Positions 1 through 5,954 of a stretch of 8,072 nucleotides of DNA are shown piece by piece. The first letter of the stretch is position 1; the number at the start of each line of letters is the position of its first letter. This DNA comes from Pseudomonadota bacterium (GTDB lineage Bacteria; Pseudomonadota; Alphaproteobacteria; Acetobacterales; Acetobacteraceae), in contig JAKAZJ010000063.1 of assembly GCA_021826565.1 (NCBI GenBank), positions 1 through 8,072 on the forward strand. Direction: 5' to 3'. The position numbers and the translations under genes are program-made. The notes beneath the pieces were generated by a model. That model made no database searches and was not told where the DNA came from. It was given only the letters and a program-made list of their open reading frames with translations.

Positions 1-48
1 GCGCGGGAGAGGTCGCGGCGGCCCGCGCGGGAGAAGTGGCGGCGACGC
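1..48 (+). repeat. 24-bp imperfect tandem duplication inside ribokinase
   Basis: Bases 1-24 and 25-48 match at 20 of 24 positions, and both begin GCGCGGGAGA. In the ribokinase frame they read AGEVAAAR then AGEVAATR. The repeat keeps the frame. Whether it has more copies upstream cannot be seen. Confidence 0.8.
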
Positions 49-857
49 GCTTGGGTGGGCGGGTGGCGATGGCCGGCGCCGTGGGCACCGATGCGTTCGG
101 GCTCGCACTGCGCGCCGGGCTGGACGCCGCTTTTGTGGACACCACCCATATCGCGACCGTTCCCGGCCCGTCCGGCACGGCGCTGATCGCGGTGGACGAT
201 GCCGGCGCCAACGCCATCGTGGTGGTGCCGGGCGCGAATCTGGCGGTGGATGCGGCGCTGATCGACCGCGCGCTGGCCGCGCAGCCGGAGCCGGGAATCC
301 TACTGCTGCAGCACGAGATTCCGCCGGCCTCCGTGGCCCACGCCATTGCCGCTGGGCACGACGCGGGCTGGTTCGTGCTGCTGAATCCCGCCCCCGCCGC
401 GCCGGTTCCCGCCGCGCTGTGGCCGGCGATCGACCTGATCGCGCCGAACCAGACCGAGGCCGCCGTGCTGTTGGGCCACCCGATCGCCGACCCGGCCGCC
501 GCGGCGCTGGCCTTGCGCGCGCGTGGTGCCCGCGCGGCGCTGATCACGCTGGGCGCGGCCGGGGCGGTGTACGCGGACGCGGCCGGGGTGCGGCTGGTCG
601 CGCCGGTGCCGGTGAGCGCGGTGGACACCACCGGGGCGGGGGATGCGTTTCTTGGCGCGCTTGCGTCCATGCTCGCAGCCGGGGGCAGAATTGATGACGC
701 GCTGGGTTTCGCGGCCGCTGCCGCCGCCCTATCTGTATCTCGTCCAGGAGCGCAGCCGTCGCTGCCGACCCGGGCGGAGGTCCAGGCCCTCCGCGCTCGG
801 GTCGCGCGTGACCGCCCCGGGTCGTCCGCAAGCGTCGGCCCGGTCATCAATCCTTAG
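1..857 (+). CDS. rbsK: Ribokinase (PfkB family), 5'-truncated by window edge
   Basis: Phosphorylates D-ribose at O5 using ATP, feeding ribose into the pentose phosphate pathway; cytoplasmic. The frame is open from base 3 to TAG at 855-857 (284 codons visible). The start and the N-terminal strands lie outside the window, so the in-frame GTG at 36 is not the true start. Numbering visible residues from base 3, ribokinase features are: RLGG followed by a GAVG-D-FG stretch (about 16-33), an SGTALI...VVVPGAN segment (about 57-79), QHEIP (103-107), NPAPA (128-132), the NxxE magnesium/phosphate motif NQTE (149-152), and the PfkB signature DTTGAGDAF (208-216) with catalytic base Asp214. The C-terminus ends the fold at about SLPTRAEVQAL and then has a low-complexity tail of about 20 residues. 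The stretch before RLGG, where the family has the sugar-binding GGKGxN motif, is occupied by an 8-residue tandem repeat. Another PfkB sugar kinase is possible, but the motif set fits ribokinase best. Confidence 0.88.
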   Translation, partial: AGEVAAARAGEVAATRLGGRVAMAGAVGTDAFGLALRAGLDAAFVDTTHIATVPGPSGTALIAVDDAGANAIVVVPGANLAVDAALIDRALAAQPEPGILLLQHEIPPASVAHAIAAGHDAGWFVLLNPAPAAPVPAALWPAIDLIAPNQTEAAVLLGHPIADPAAAALALRARGARAALITLGAAGAVYADAAGVRLVAPVPVSAVDTTGAGDAFLGALASMLAAGGRIDDALGFAAAAAALSVSRPGAQPSLPTRAEVQALRARVARDRPGSSASVGPVINP

Positions 858-915
858 CCACCCCGCCCGTATTCCCGCGCGCCTGTGCCGGGAGCAGGCC
901 TGCGCGAGACGGACA

Positions 916-1386
916 ATGCGAACGAGACGGAATGACGAGACGGCACCCACCCCGCTCTGGGCCTTCGCCCTGGTGCTGGTCCTGGGCGTGGCGATGGTGG
1001 GCATGGTGCGGCTGGCGATGGCGGCGAACACCTGGGGCCCGGGCGTGGGCGATATCATCCGCTTCGCCGGGCCGGCCCCGGAACTGGCGCCGCGGGTGCG
1101 GTTCCGGGTGACGCGGGTGGGACCGAATGGCGGCTCCCTATGCCGGCTGGATTCCACGCTGCTGCGTCGCGCCGGCGGTAGCCTGATCGTGGAATCGGCA
1201 GCGCAGCCCGAGCTCGACGGATATCTGGTCCACTGGGCCGGGCATGGCCCGACCAGCGCGGGCGCGGATTGCGGCGCGCGGGCCGAGCTTCGGGTCAGTG
1301 CCGCGGCGCTGGGCTCGCTCGCCACCGCCGCCGGTGGCTTCGGCGTCACGCATCGCACCATGTTGCCGCTGTTGGGCGGGAGCTGA
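916..1386 (+). CDS. Small membrane-anchored or secreted protein of unknown function
   Basis: A 156-residue protein I do not recognise. The start is taken at ATG 916. The same frame stays open upstream into the ribokinase gene, but those residues are arginine- and proline-rich shadow sequence, and the charged N-terminus MRTRRNDE followed by a hydrophobic helix only makes sense from this ATG. Residues about 13-37 form one transmembrane or uncleaved signal segment ending in AMAAN, where a signal peptidase site (AMA) is conceivable. The remainder (38-156) is predicted periplasmic, with a GPGVGDIIRF segment (41-50), two cysteines (C76 in SLCRLD, C119 in ADCGAR) that could form a disulfide, a Y-LVHWAGH patch (103-110) and a C-terminal GGFGVTHRT stretch. 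No enzymatic motif is visible. Upstream AGAC/GGAC gives only a weak ribosome site. It lies 58 bp after ribokinase and could be cotranscribed with it. It ends 21 bp from the convergent lyase-like gene. Confidence 0.7.
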   Translation: MRTRRNDETAPTPLWAFALVLVLGVAMVGMVRLAMAANTWGPGVGDIIRFAGPAPELAPRVRFRVTRVGPNGGSLCRLDSTLLRRAGGSLIVESAAQPELDGYLVHWAGHGPTSAGADCGARAELRVSAAALGSLATAAGGFGVTHRTMLPLLGGS

Positions 1387-1407
1387 CGCCGCCCGGGGTC
1401 GTGAGGG

Positions 1408-2484
1408 TCAATCCGCCAGCAGCTGCGCATACAGCGCCGGATCGGTGGCGCCCTCGGTGCTGAACAGCAGCACGCGGCTATCCGCGCCCAGCTCCAGCGC
1501 CGCCCGCGCCGCCGGCTCCGTCGCCGCCGCCATCAGGCCGGCCGCGCCGGCGGCGCCGGATTCGCCCGAGATCAGCCCTTCGGCCGCCAGCGCGCGCATC
1601 GCCGCCACCGCCGCGCGATCCGGGATCGCGACGAAGCCGCGCGCGGCCCGTTCCAGCTCCTGCCAGGCGAGCAGGCTGGGTTCGCCACAGGCCAGGCCCG
1701 CCATGATGGTTTCCAGCGCGCCCTCCGCCGCGACCGCGCGCCCCGCTTCGGCCGAGGCCAGCAGGCAGGCCGCCGTCTCCGGTTCCACCACCACCACCGC
1801 CGGCGCGGGCGTGAAATCGGCGCGGGTCTGCACGGCAATCGCCGCCCCCACGCCGCCGACGCCGCATTGGATGAACACATGCGTGGGTGGCGCGCCGGAC
1901 CATTGCACGGCGGCCTCGGCGGCCATCACGCGGTAGCCCTGCATGATCGCGCGCGGGGTTTCGGTATAGCCGGGCCAGGAGGTATCGGAGATCACGACCC
2001 AGCCCTCGATCGCCGCGGTGGCGGCGCAGGCGCGGACCGCGTCGTCATAGGTGCCGGCGACGCGGCGGACCTCGGCGCCGAGCGCGGCGATGGCCTCGGC
2101 CCGGCCGGCGCTGACGGTTTCGTGGATGAAGATCACCGCGCGGCAGCCGGCGCGGCGCGCCCCCCAGGCCACGGCGCGGCCGTGGTTGCCGTCGGTGGCG
2201 GAGGTCACGGTGATGGCTCCCGCGTGCTGTGCCACGGCGCGATCCACCGCATAGGCCCCGCCCAGCGCCTGGCAGCTGCCGATGCCGAAGCGGCCGGATT
2301 CGTCCTTGATCCGCACGACGGCGACGCCGGTGGCAGTCGCCAGGCGCGGCAGGTCGCGCAGCGGCGTGGGCGCGTAGCCGTGCCAGGCGGCAATGGCGGC
2401 GCGGGCGCGCCGGTATCCGGCGTCGGGCAGCACCACCAGGCCCGGCGGGCCGGGGGCGGGATTCACATGAAAGCGCAACGACAT
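1408..2484 (-). CDS. Diaminopropionate ammonia-lyase-like protein lacking the PLP lysine
   Basis: A 358-residue member of the fold-type II PLP family closest to diaminopropionate ammonia-lyase (E. coli YgeX/DpaL, 398 residues), which converts 2,3-diaminopropionate to pyruvate and ammonia. Matching motifs in order: GYAPTPL (36-42), IKDES-RFG (59-67), TDGNHGR (97-103), DTSWPGYTETP (167-177) with IMQGY (180-184), the glycine-rich phosphate loop IQCGVGGVG (205-213), ETIMAGLACGEP (258-269), ISGESGA (305-311) and STEGATD (342-348). Asp98 and Asp167 correspond to the E. coli catalytic aspartates Asp120 and Asp189. The residue equivalent to Schiff-base Lys77 is Gln72 (codon CAG, 2269-2271) within GIGSCQALGG, where the family has xxxFKxLGG. 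Lys60 is the only lysine in the protein. The start ATG is 5 bp after the upstream hydrolase stop, with no clear ribosome site, so translation is probably coupled. It is either a pseudoenzyme or altered in chemistry; dpaL-type activity should not be assumed. Confidence 0.85.
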   Translation of the reverse strand: MSLRFHVNPAPGPPGLVVLPDAGYRRARAAIAAWHGYAPTPLRDLPRLATATGVAVVRIKDESGRFGIGSCQALGGAYAVDRAVAQHAGAITVTSATDGNHGRAVAWGARRAGCRAVIFIHETVSAGRAEAIAALGAEVRRVAGTYDDAVRACAATAAIEGWVVISDTSWPGYTETPRAIMQGYRVMAAEAAVQWSGAPPTHVFIQCGVGGVGAAIAVQTRADFTPAPAVVVVEPETAACLLASAEAGRAVAAEGALETIMAGLACGEPSLLAWQELERAARGFVAIPDRAAVAAMRALAAEGLISGESGAAGAAGLMAAATEPAARAALELGADSRVLLFSTEGATDPALYAQLLAD

Positions 2485-2489
2485 CGCGG

Positions 2490-3242
2490 TCAGCCCAGGC
2501 GGCGGCGATACAGTGCGATCAGCCGTTCCCAGTGGCGTTCCGCGGCCGGTTTGTCGTAGCACCAGCGGCCGGGGAAGGCGAAGCCGTGATGCACGCCGGG
2601 ATGAACCTCGATCTCGCCGGCGGCGCCGGAGCGCGTGAAATGCCCGCGCAGTTCCTCGACCATCGGCAGCGGCGCCAGATCGTCGTGTTCGGCGCAGCCG
2701 ATGTAGTGCTCGGCGGCGGCCTTGGCGAAGCTCAGATGGGGGCTGGATTCGGCGTCGCTGACCAGCCACGTGCCGTAGAAACTGGCCGCGGCGGCGATCC
2801 GGCCGGGGAAATGCGCCGCGGCAGCAAGCGCGTAGGGGCCGGACATGCAATAGCCATGGGCGCCGGCGGGGCCGGGCTTCGCCGCCGGCTGAGTGTCCAG
2901 CCAGGACAGCATCGCGGCGATGTCGCGCAGCACCGGAGGGATGGTCATCCGGGTGCGGATCGCGCGCATCCGCTGGTGCTCGGCGCTGCCATGGGTCAGG
3001 ACCTCGGGCGAGAACATGCTGTCGCGGCCGGCGCGGTAATACAGATTGGGCAGCAGGACGAAATAGCCGACGGTGGCAAGGCGGCGGGCCATATCGCGGA
3101 GTTCCTCGCGGATCCCGGGGGCATCCATCAGCAGCAACACGGGCGGGTAGGGGCCGGGGCGGTCGGGGTGGACGGCAAACGTCTCCATCCCCCCGGTTGG
3201 GCCGCCGTCCGGCGTGGGCAGGTCGAAGGTTTGTTCGTGCAT
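2490..3242 (-). CDS. Dienelactone hydrolase family protein
   Basis: A 250-residue alpha/beta hydrolase of the dienelactone hydrolase (carboxymethylenebutenolidase) family, cytoplasmic. The family opens lactone or ester bonds using a Cys-Asp-His triad. Here the nucleophile elbow is GYCMSG with Cys132, the acid is in AEHDDLAP (Asp187 or Asp188), and the base is in PGVHHGF (His219). The N-terminal loop reads LLMDAPGIREELRDMARRLA (38-57); by my alignment Asp40 stands where Pseudomonas dienelactone hydrolase has Glu36. This is followed by the typical GYFVLLPNLYYR (59-70). The start ATG at 3242 is preferred over an in-frame ATG 33 bp upstream because GGAG sits 7 nt before it and the family fold begins here. 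It is the first gene of a two-gene minus-strand unit with the lyase-like gene, 5 bp apart, and diverges from the metal importer. The substrate is unknown; nothing nearby indicates a chlorocatechol pathway. Confidence 0.88.
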   Translation of the reverse strand: MHEQTFDLPTPDGGPTGGMETFAVHPDRPGPYPPVLLLMDAPGIREELRDMARRLATVGYFVLLPNLYYRAGRDSMFSPEVLTHGSAEHQRMRAIRTRMTIPPVLRDIAAMLSWLDTQPAAKPGPAGAHGYCMSGPYALAAAAHFPGRIAAAASFYGTWLVSDAESSPHLSFAKAAAEHYIGCAEHDDLAPLPMVEELRGHFTRSGAAGEIEVHPGVHHGFAFPGRWCYDKPAAERHWERLIALYRRRLG

Positions 3243-3249
3243 GGCAGCG

Positions 3250-3253
3250 CTCC
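3250..3253 (-). promoter_or_regulatory. Ribosome binding site of the dienelactone hydrolase gene
   Basis: On the minus strand GGAG lies 7 nt before ATG 3242, which decides the start in favour of MHEQTF over the upstream in-frame ATG at 3275. Confidence 0.6.
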
Positions 3254-3314
3254 GCGCGGTGGTTCGGGGGATCATGGCGCGGAACCGCGCGCGCGTCGCG
3301 GGGGGGGCGCGGGC

Positions 3315-3344
3315 TTGCGGCGGTCTGAATTGGAATACTATAAC
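3315..3344 (+). promoter_or_regulatory. Candidate promoter of the metal importer operon
   Basis: TTGCGG (3315-3320) and TATAAC (3339-3344) are separated by 18 bp, giving a weak -35 and a good -10. The leader would be about 20 nt, ending at ATG 3371 with only a weak GGAC ribosome site. On the minus strand the same island contains TATAGT (3337-3342), a possible -10 towards the hydrolase gene, but no convincing -35 partners it. Confidence 0.4.
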
Positions 3345-3347
3345 ATT
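3334..3347. promoter_or_regulatory. Zur-like palindromic operator in the divergent region
   Basis: The 14-mer AATACTATAACATT is an imperfect palindrome (5 of 7 paired positions) and agrees at 12 of 14 positions with AATGTTATAACATT, a symmetric core resembling alphaproteobacterial Zur (Fur-family zinc repressor) sites as I recall them. It stands out as an AT-rich island in about 70% GC sequence, 24 bp before the start of the metal-binding protein gene. It overlaps the likely -10 element, which fits repression when metal is abundant. The assignment to Zur rests on motif resemblance and gene context. Mur or another Fur-family regulator is possible. Confidence 0.5.
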
Positions 3348-3370
3348 TCCTGCTCTGCCCGGACCTGCCC

Positions 3371-4237
3371 ATGCGCGCCCTGTTTGCCGCGATCCTTGCC
3401 CTTGGCGCGCTGCTGCTCGCCCGCCCGGCCGCCGCCCGTCCGCGTATTGTCGCCGCCGAGAACATGTACGCCGACGTCGCGCGCCAGATCGCCGGCCCGG
3501 CCGTGGACGTGCGCGCGATCATGTCCAACCCGGATACCGACCCGCATCTGTTCGAGGCAACGCCGCGCGTTGCCCGTGCCCTCGCTCATGCCCGGATCGT
3601 GGTGGAGAACGGCGCCGGCTACGATCCATGGATGGCCCGCCTGATCGCCGCGAACCCGGCGCCGGGGCGGGTGGCGATCGTGATCGCGGCGCTGATCGGC
3701 GCGCGCACCGGGGCGAACCCGCATCTGTGGTATGCACCCGCAACGATGCCCGCCTTCGCGCGCGCGCTGACCGCGGCGCTGATCGCGCAGGATCCCGCGC
3801 ATCGCGACGGGTATCGGCGGCGCGATGCGGTGTTTCTGGCCTCGCTGCGCCCGATCGCGGCGCGTATCGCCGCGCTGCGCGCACGCTATGCCGGCACCAA
3901 GGTGACAGCGACCGAACCGGTATTCGGTTACCTGGCCCGCGCGCTCGGCCTCGATATGCGCAATCACGGGTTCCAGCGCGCGGTGATGAACGGGACCGAA
4001 CCGTCGCCGCGCGATGTCGCGGCGATGGAACGCGACCTCGACCGCCGCGCGGTGCGGGTTCTGATCTACAACCGCCAGGCGAGCGATCCCGCCGCGCAAC
4101 GCCTGCTGCACCGGGCCCGCAGCGCCGGCGTGCCGGTGCTGGGCGTGACCGAAACCGAGCCGGCCGGCACCACCTATCAGTCCTGGGTGATGGGCGAACT
4201 CGACGCGCTGGCCGCGCTGCTGGCACGCACGCCATGA
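3371..4237 (+). CDS. znuA: Periplasmic zinc/manganese-binding protein of an ABC importer
   Basis: A 288-residue cluster A-I (ZnuA/PsaA-type) solute-binding protein that captures a divalent metal in the periplasm and delivers it to the permease. Residues 1-22 form a signal peptide (MRALF, hydrophobic core, ARPAAA). Likely ligands are His59 in DTDPHLFE, His118 in ANPHLWY, Glu182 in ATEPVFGYL, and Glu261 or Glu263 in GVTETEPAG. GAGYDPWM (81-88) is typical of the family. Zinc-type ZnuA usually has His at the third position and a His-rich loop between the first two histidines. Here the third position is Glu, as in manganese-type PsaA/SitA proteins, and the loop contains no histidine cluster. The metal is therefore uncertain; the Zur-like site upstream argues for zinc. 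It is the first gene of a three-gene operon, and its stop overlaps the ATPase start (ATGA, 4234-4237). Confidence 0.87.
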   Translation: MRALFAAILALGALLLARPAAARPRIVAAENMYADVARQIAGPAVDVRAIMSNPDTDPHLFEATPRVARALAHARIVVENGAGYDPWMARLIAANPAPGRVAIVIAALIGARTGANPHLWYAPATMPAFARALTAALIAQDPAHRDGYRRRDAVFLASLRPIAARIAALRARYAGTKVTATEPVFGYLARALGLDMRNHGFQRAVMNGTEPSPRDVAAMERDLDRRAVRVLIYNRQASDPAAQRLLHRARSAGVPVLGVTETEPAGTTYQSWVMGELDALAALLARTP

Positions 4238-5097
4238 CCGAGGCGGTGCGTTTCGAGCACGTCACGCTGCGTCGCGGCGGGCGGGACGTGTTGCGCGACG
4301 TGTCCTTCGTGGTCCCGGACGGCGCCTTCGTTGGCGTACTGGGACCGAACGGATCGGGCAAGACCACGGCGATGCAGGCGATGCTGGGGCTGATCGCGCC
4401 GGCCGCCGGCGCCGTCACGGTGCTGGGGCGGGCGGCTTCGCGCGGCAATGCGGCGATCGGGTACATGCCGCAGCTGCGCAGCGCGGTGCCGCCCGGATTG
4501 TCGGGGCGGGAGGTGGTGGCGGCGGCCTGGGCGCCGGCCTATGGCCGCTTCTGGGTGGGGCGCGCCGGCTGGGCGGCGGTGGACCGGGCGCTGGCGCTGG
4601 TGGACGCGACGGCGCTGGCGGCGCGGCGGATCGAGGCGCTCTCGGGCGGGGAGCGCCAGCGGCTGCTGCTGGCGCAGGCGTTGCTGGGAGAACCGCGGCT
4701 GCTGCTGCTGGACGAGCCGCTGATCAGCCTGGACCCGCATCGTCAGGCGGAGCTGGTGGCATTGGTGCGGCGGGTGCAGCGCGATGCCGGGATTGCCGTG
4801 TTGTTCTCGGCCCATGAAGTGAACCCGCTGCTCGGCGCGATGGACCAGGTGCTGTATCTGGGCGCCGGCCAGGCCGCGATCGGGACCGTGGCGCAGGTGG
4901 TGACGGGTCCGGTACTGTCGCAACTATATGGCAGCGAAATCGAGGTACTGACCGTGGGCGGCCGGCTGTTCGTGATGTCGGGCGGGCAGGATGTGGAGGC
5001 CGGCGCGCATCGCCACGAGCATGCGCACGGGCCATCCGGGGGCCATGCCGGGGCGGGCCATGCCGGGTCGGACCATGCCGGGGCGCGCCATGCTTGA
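4234..5097 (+). CDS. znuC: Metal ABC importer ATPase with histidine-rich C-terminal tail
   Basis: A 287-residue cytoplasmic ATPase that powers the importer. Domains: Walker A GPNGSGKT (37-44), Q-loop Gln80 in GYMPQLRS, signature LSGGE (136-140), Walker B LLLLDEP (156-162) with catalytic Glu161, D-loop SLDPH (165-169) and switch His194 in SAHEVNPLL. The GYMPQ and HEVNPLL segments fit the zinc/manganese (ZnuC/MntB-like) subfamily. After the domain ends at about residue 250, a tail (259-286) carries eight histidines: an alternating HRHEHAH patch, then HAGxx pentapeptides encoded by 15-bp repeats. The tail could buffer or sense metal in the cytosol; that is inference. It starts with a 4-nt overlap on the binding-protein gene and overlaps the permease start by 8 nt, indicating translational coupling. 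Confidence 0.88.
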   Translation: MTEAVRFEHVTLRRGGRDVLRDVSFVVPDGAFVGVLGPNGSGKTTAMQAMLGLIAPAAGAVTVLGRAASRGNAAIGYMPQLRSAVPPGLSGREVVAAAWAPAYGRFWVGRAGWAAVDRALALVDATALAARRIEALSGGERQRLLLAQALLGEPRLLLLDEPLISLDPHRQAELVALVRRVQRDAGIAVLFSAHEVNPLLGAMDQVLYLGAGQAAIGTVAQVVTGPVLSQLYGSEIEVLTVGGRLFVMSGGQDVEAGAHRHEHAHGPSGGHAGAGHAGSDHAGARHA

Positions 5098-5100
5098 ATA
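5041..5100 (+). repeat. 15-bp tandem repeats encoding HAGxx and permease start region
   Basis: Three full units (5041-5055, 5056-5070, 5071-5085) share the pattern GRCCATGCCGGGKCG, and a fourth, degenerate unit begins at 5086. In the ATPase frame they read [17 protein letters not shown]. In the permease frame each unit supplies an ATG (5045, 5060, 5075, 5090). One sequence therefore serves both reading frames. Confidence 0.85.
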
Positions 5101-5872
5101 TGATTTCATGCGTCACGCTTTCCTCGCCTGCGCGGTGGTGGGCGTGGTGTCGGGGGCCGTGGGATGGTTTCTGGTGTTGCGCGCGCAGAGCTTCGCCGGC
5201 CACGCGCTGGGCCATATCGGCTTCACCGGGGCGACCGGGGCGGTGCTGGTCGGGCTGTCGCCGTTCTGGGGACTGCTGGGCGCCACGCTGCTGGGCGGGC
5301 TGGCGATGGGGGCGCTGGGGGAGCGGGCGGCGGAACGGGACGTGGCGATCGGCGTGGTGCTGGCATTCGCGCTGGGGCTGGGGTTGTTGTTCCTGCATTT
5401 CTATACCGCTTATGCGTCCGAGGCGATGGCGTTGCTGTTTGGCAACGTCCTGGGGGTATCGGCGGGATTGCTGACGCAGATGGCGCTGCTCGGGGCCGTG
5501 GCGCTGGCGGGTCTGGCGGTGATCGCGCGGCCGTTGCTGGCGGCCAGCCTGCAGCCGGAACTGGCGGCGGCGCGGGGGGTGAAGCCGCGGCTGGTGGGCG
5601 TGTTGTTCCTGGCAATCGCCGCGGTGGCGATCGCGGAAAGCGCCGAGATCGTGGGCGTGCTGCTGGTGTTTGCGCTGCTGGTGGGGCCGGCGGCGACGGC
5701 GCGGCGGCTGACGGCGCGGGTGGGGTCGGGGGTGGCGCTTGCGGCGGGGCTGGCGGTGGCCGAGGCGTGGGCCGGGCTGACGGCGGCGTATGTCTCGAAC
5801 TGGCCGGTGACGTTCTGGATCGCGGCGGTGAGCGCGGCGGCTTATGCCGCGGTGGCGGCGGCGGCGGGATAG
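5090..5872 (+). CDS. znuB: Metal ABC importer permease (ABC-3 family)
   Basis: A 260-residue integral inner-membrane permease forming the channel for zinc or manganese. It has about seven to eight hydrophobic segments (about 10-30, 44-72, 84-104, 112-124, 128-148, 168-182, 186-203, 213-230 and the alanine-rich C-terminus). Family marks are [13 protein letters not shown] at the N-terminus, [18 protein letters not shown] (34-51) after the first segment, and [17 protein letters not shown] (184-200) near the C-terminus. ATG 5090 is chosen because MLEYDFMR matches the usual family start and GGGG lies 6 nt upstream. In-frame ATGs at 4991, 5021, 5045, 5060, 5075 and 5108 are alternatives. It is the last gene of the operon, followed by an 82-bp gap to the convergent otsA. 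No regulator or second permease gene is present in the window. Confidence 0.87.
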   Translation: MLEYDFMRHAFLACAVVGVVSGAVGWFLVLRAQSFAGHALGHIGFTGATGAVLVGLSPFWGLLGATLLGGLAMGALGERAAERDVAIGVVLAFALGLGLLFLHFYTAYASEAMALLFGNVLGVSAGLLTQMALLGAVALAGLAVIARPLLAASLQPELAAARGVKPRLVGVLFLAIAAVAIAESAEIVGVLLVFALLVGPAATARRLTARVGSGVALAAGLAVAEAWAGLTAAYVSNWPVTFWIAAVSAAAYAAVAAAAG

Positions 5873-5954
5873 CAGAACCGGTCTCAGCTGCGCCGGTCCG
5901 GGTGGCGGTCGCGGATGCCGGTTTCTTTCGGATCGTTCTACGGTTGATCGGTGT
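5873..5954. other. Convergent gap between permease and otsA, weak hairpin only
   Basis: An 82-bp gap between converging stops. ACCGG and CCGGT (about 5877-5897) could pair with a 10-nt loop, but the stem is only 5 bp and no T-run follows on either strand. I see no gene and no confident rho-independent terminator. Confidence 0.4.

Larger units (their letters stand above)
3243..3370. other. Divergent intergenic region between hydrolase and metal importer
   Basis: A 128-bp gap between two divergent start codons. It contains a G-rich tract near 3295-3313, then the AT-rich island with the promoter and Zur-like site. It is the only clearly regulatory gap in the window and may serve both directions. 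Confidence 0.6.

Noticed and set aside
643..915. An upstream extension of the 156-residue protein gene into ribokinase
   Set aside because: The extension overlaps the conserved ribokinase C-terminus in another frame and would bury the hydrophobic anchor inside an Arg/Pro-rich leader.
1387..1407. A terminator between the convergent unknown-protein and lyase genes
   Set aside because: The gap is 21 bp and shows no stem-loop with a T-run on either strand.
1408..3528. A 706-codon open frame on the minus strand spanning the lyase, the hydrolase region and the start of the metal-binding gene
   Set aside because: Only the part up to 2484 encodes the lyase; the upstream part is arginine/proline-rich and lies out of frame with the well-supported hydrolase gene.
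2532..3644. A 370-codon plus-strand frame opposite the hydrolase
   Set aside because: It is the complement shadow of the hydrolase gene, glycine/alanine-rich, with no recognisable motif and no ribosome site noticed.
5877..5897. A hairpin after the permease gene as a terminator
   Set aside because: The stem is only 5 bp with a 10-nt loop and no following T-run, which is little more than expected by chance in this base composition.
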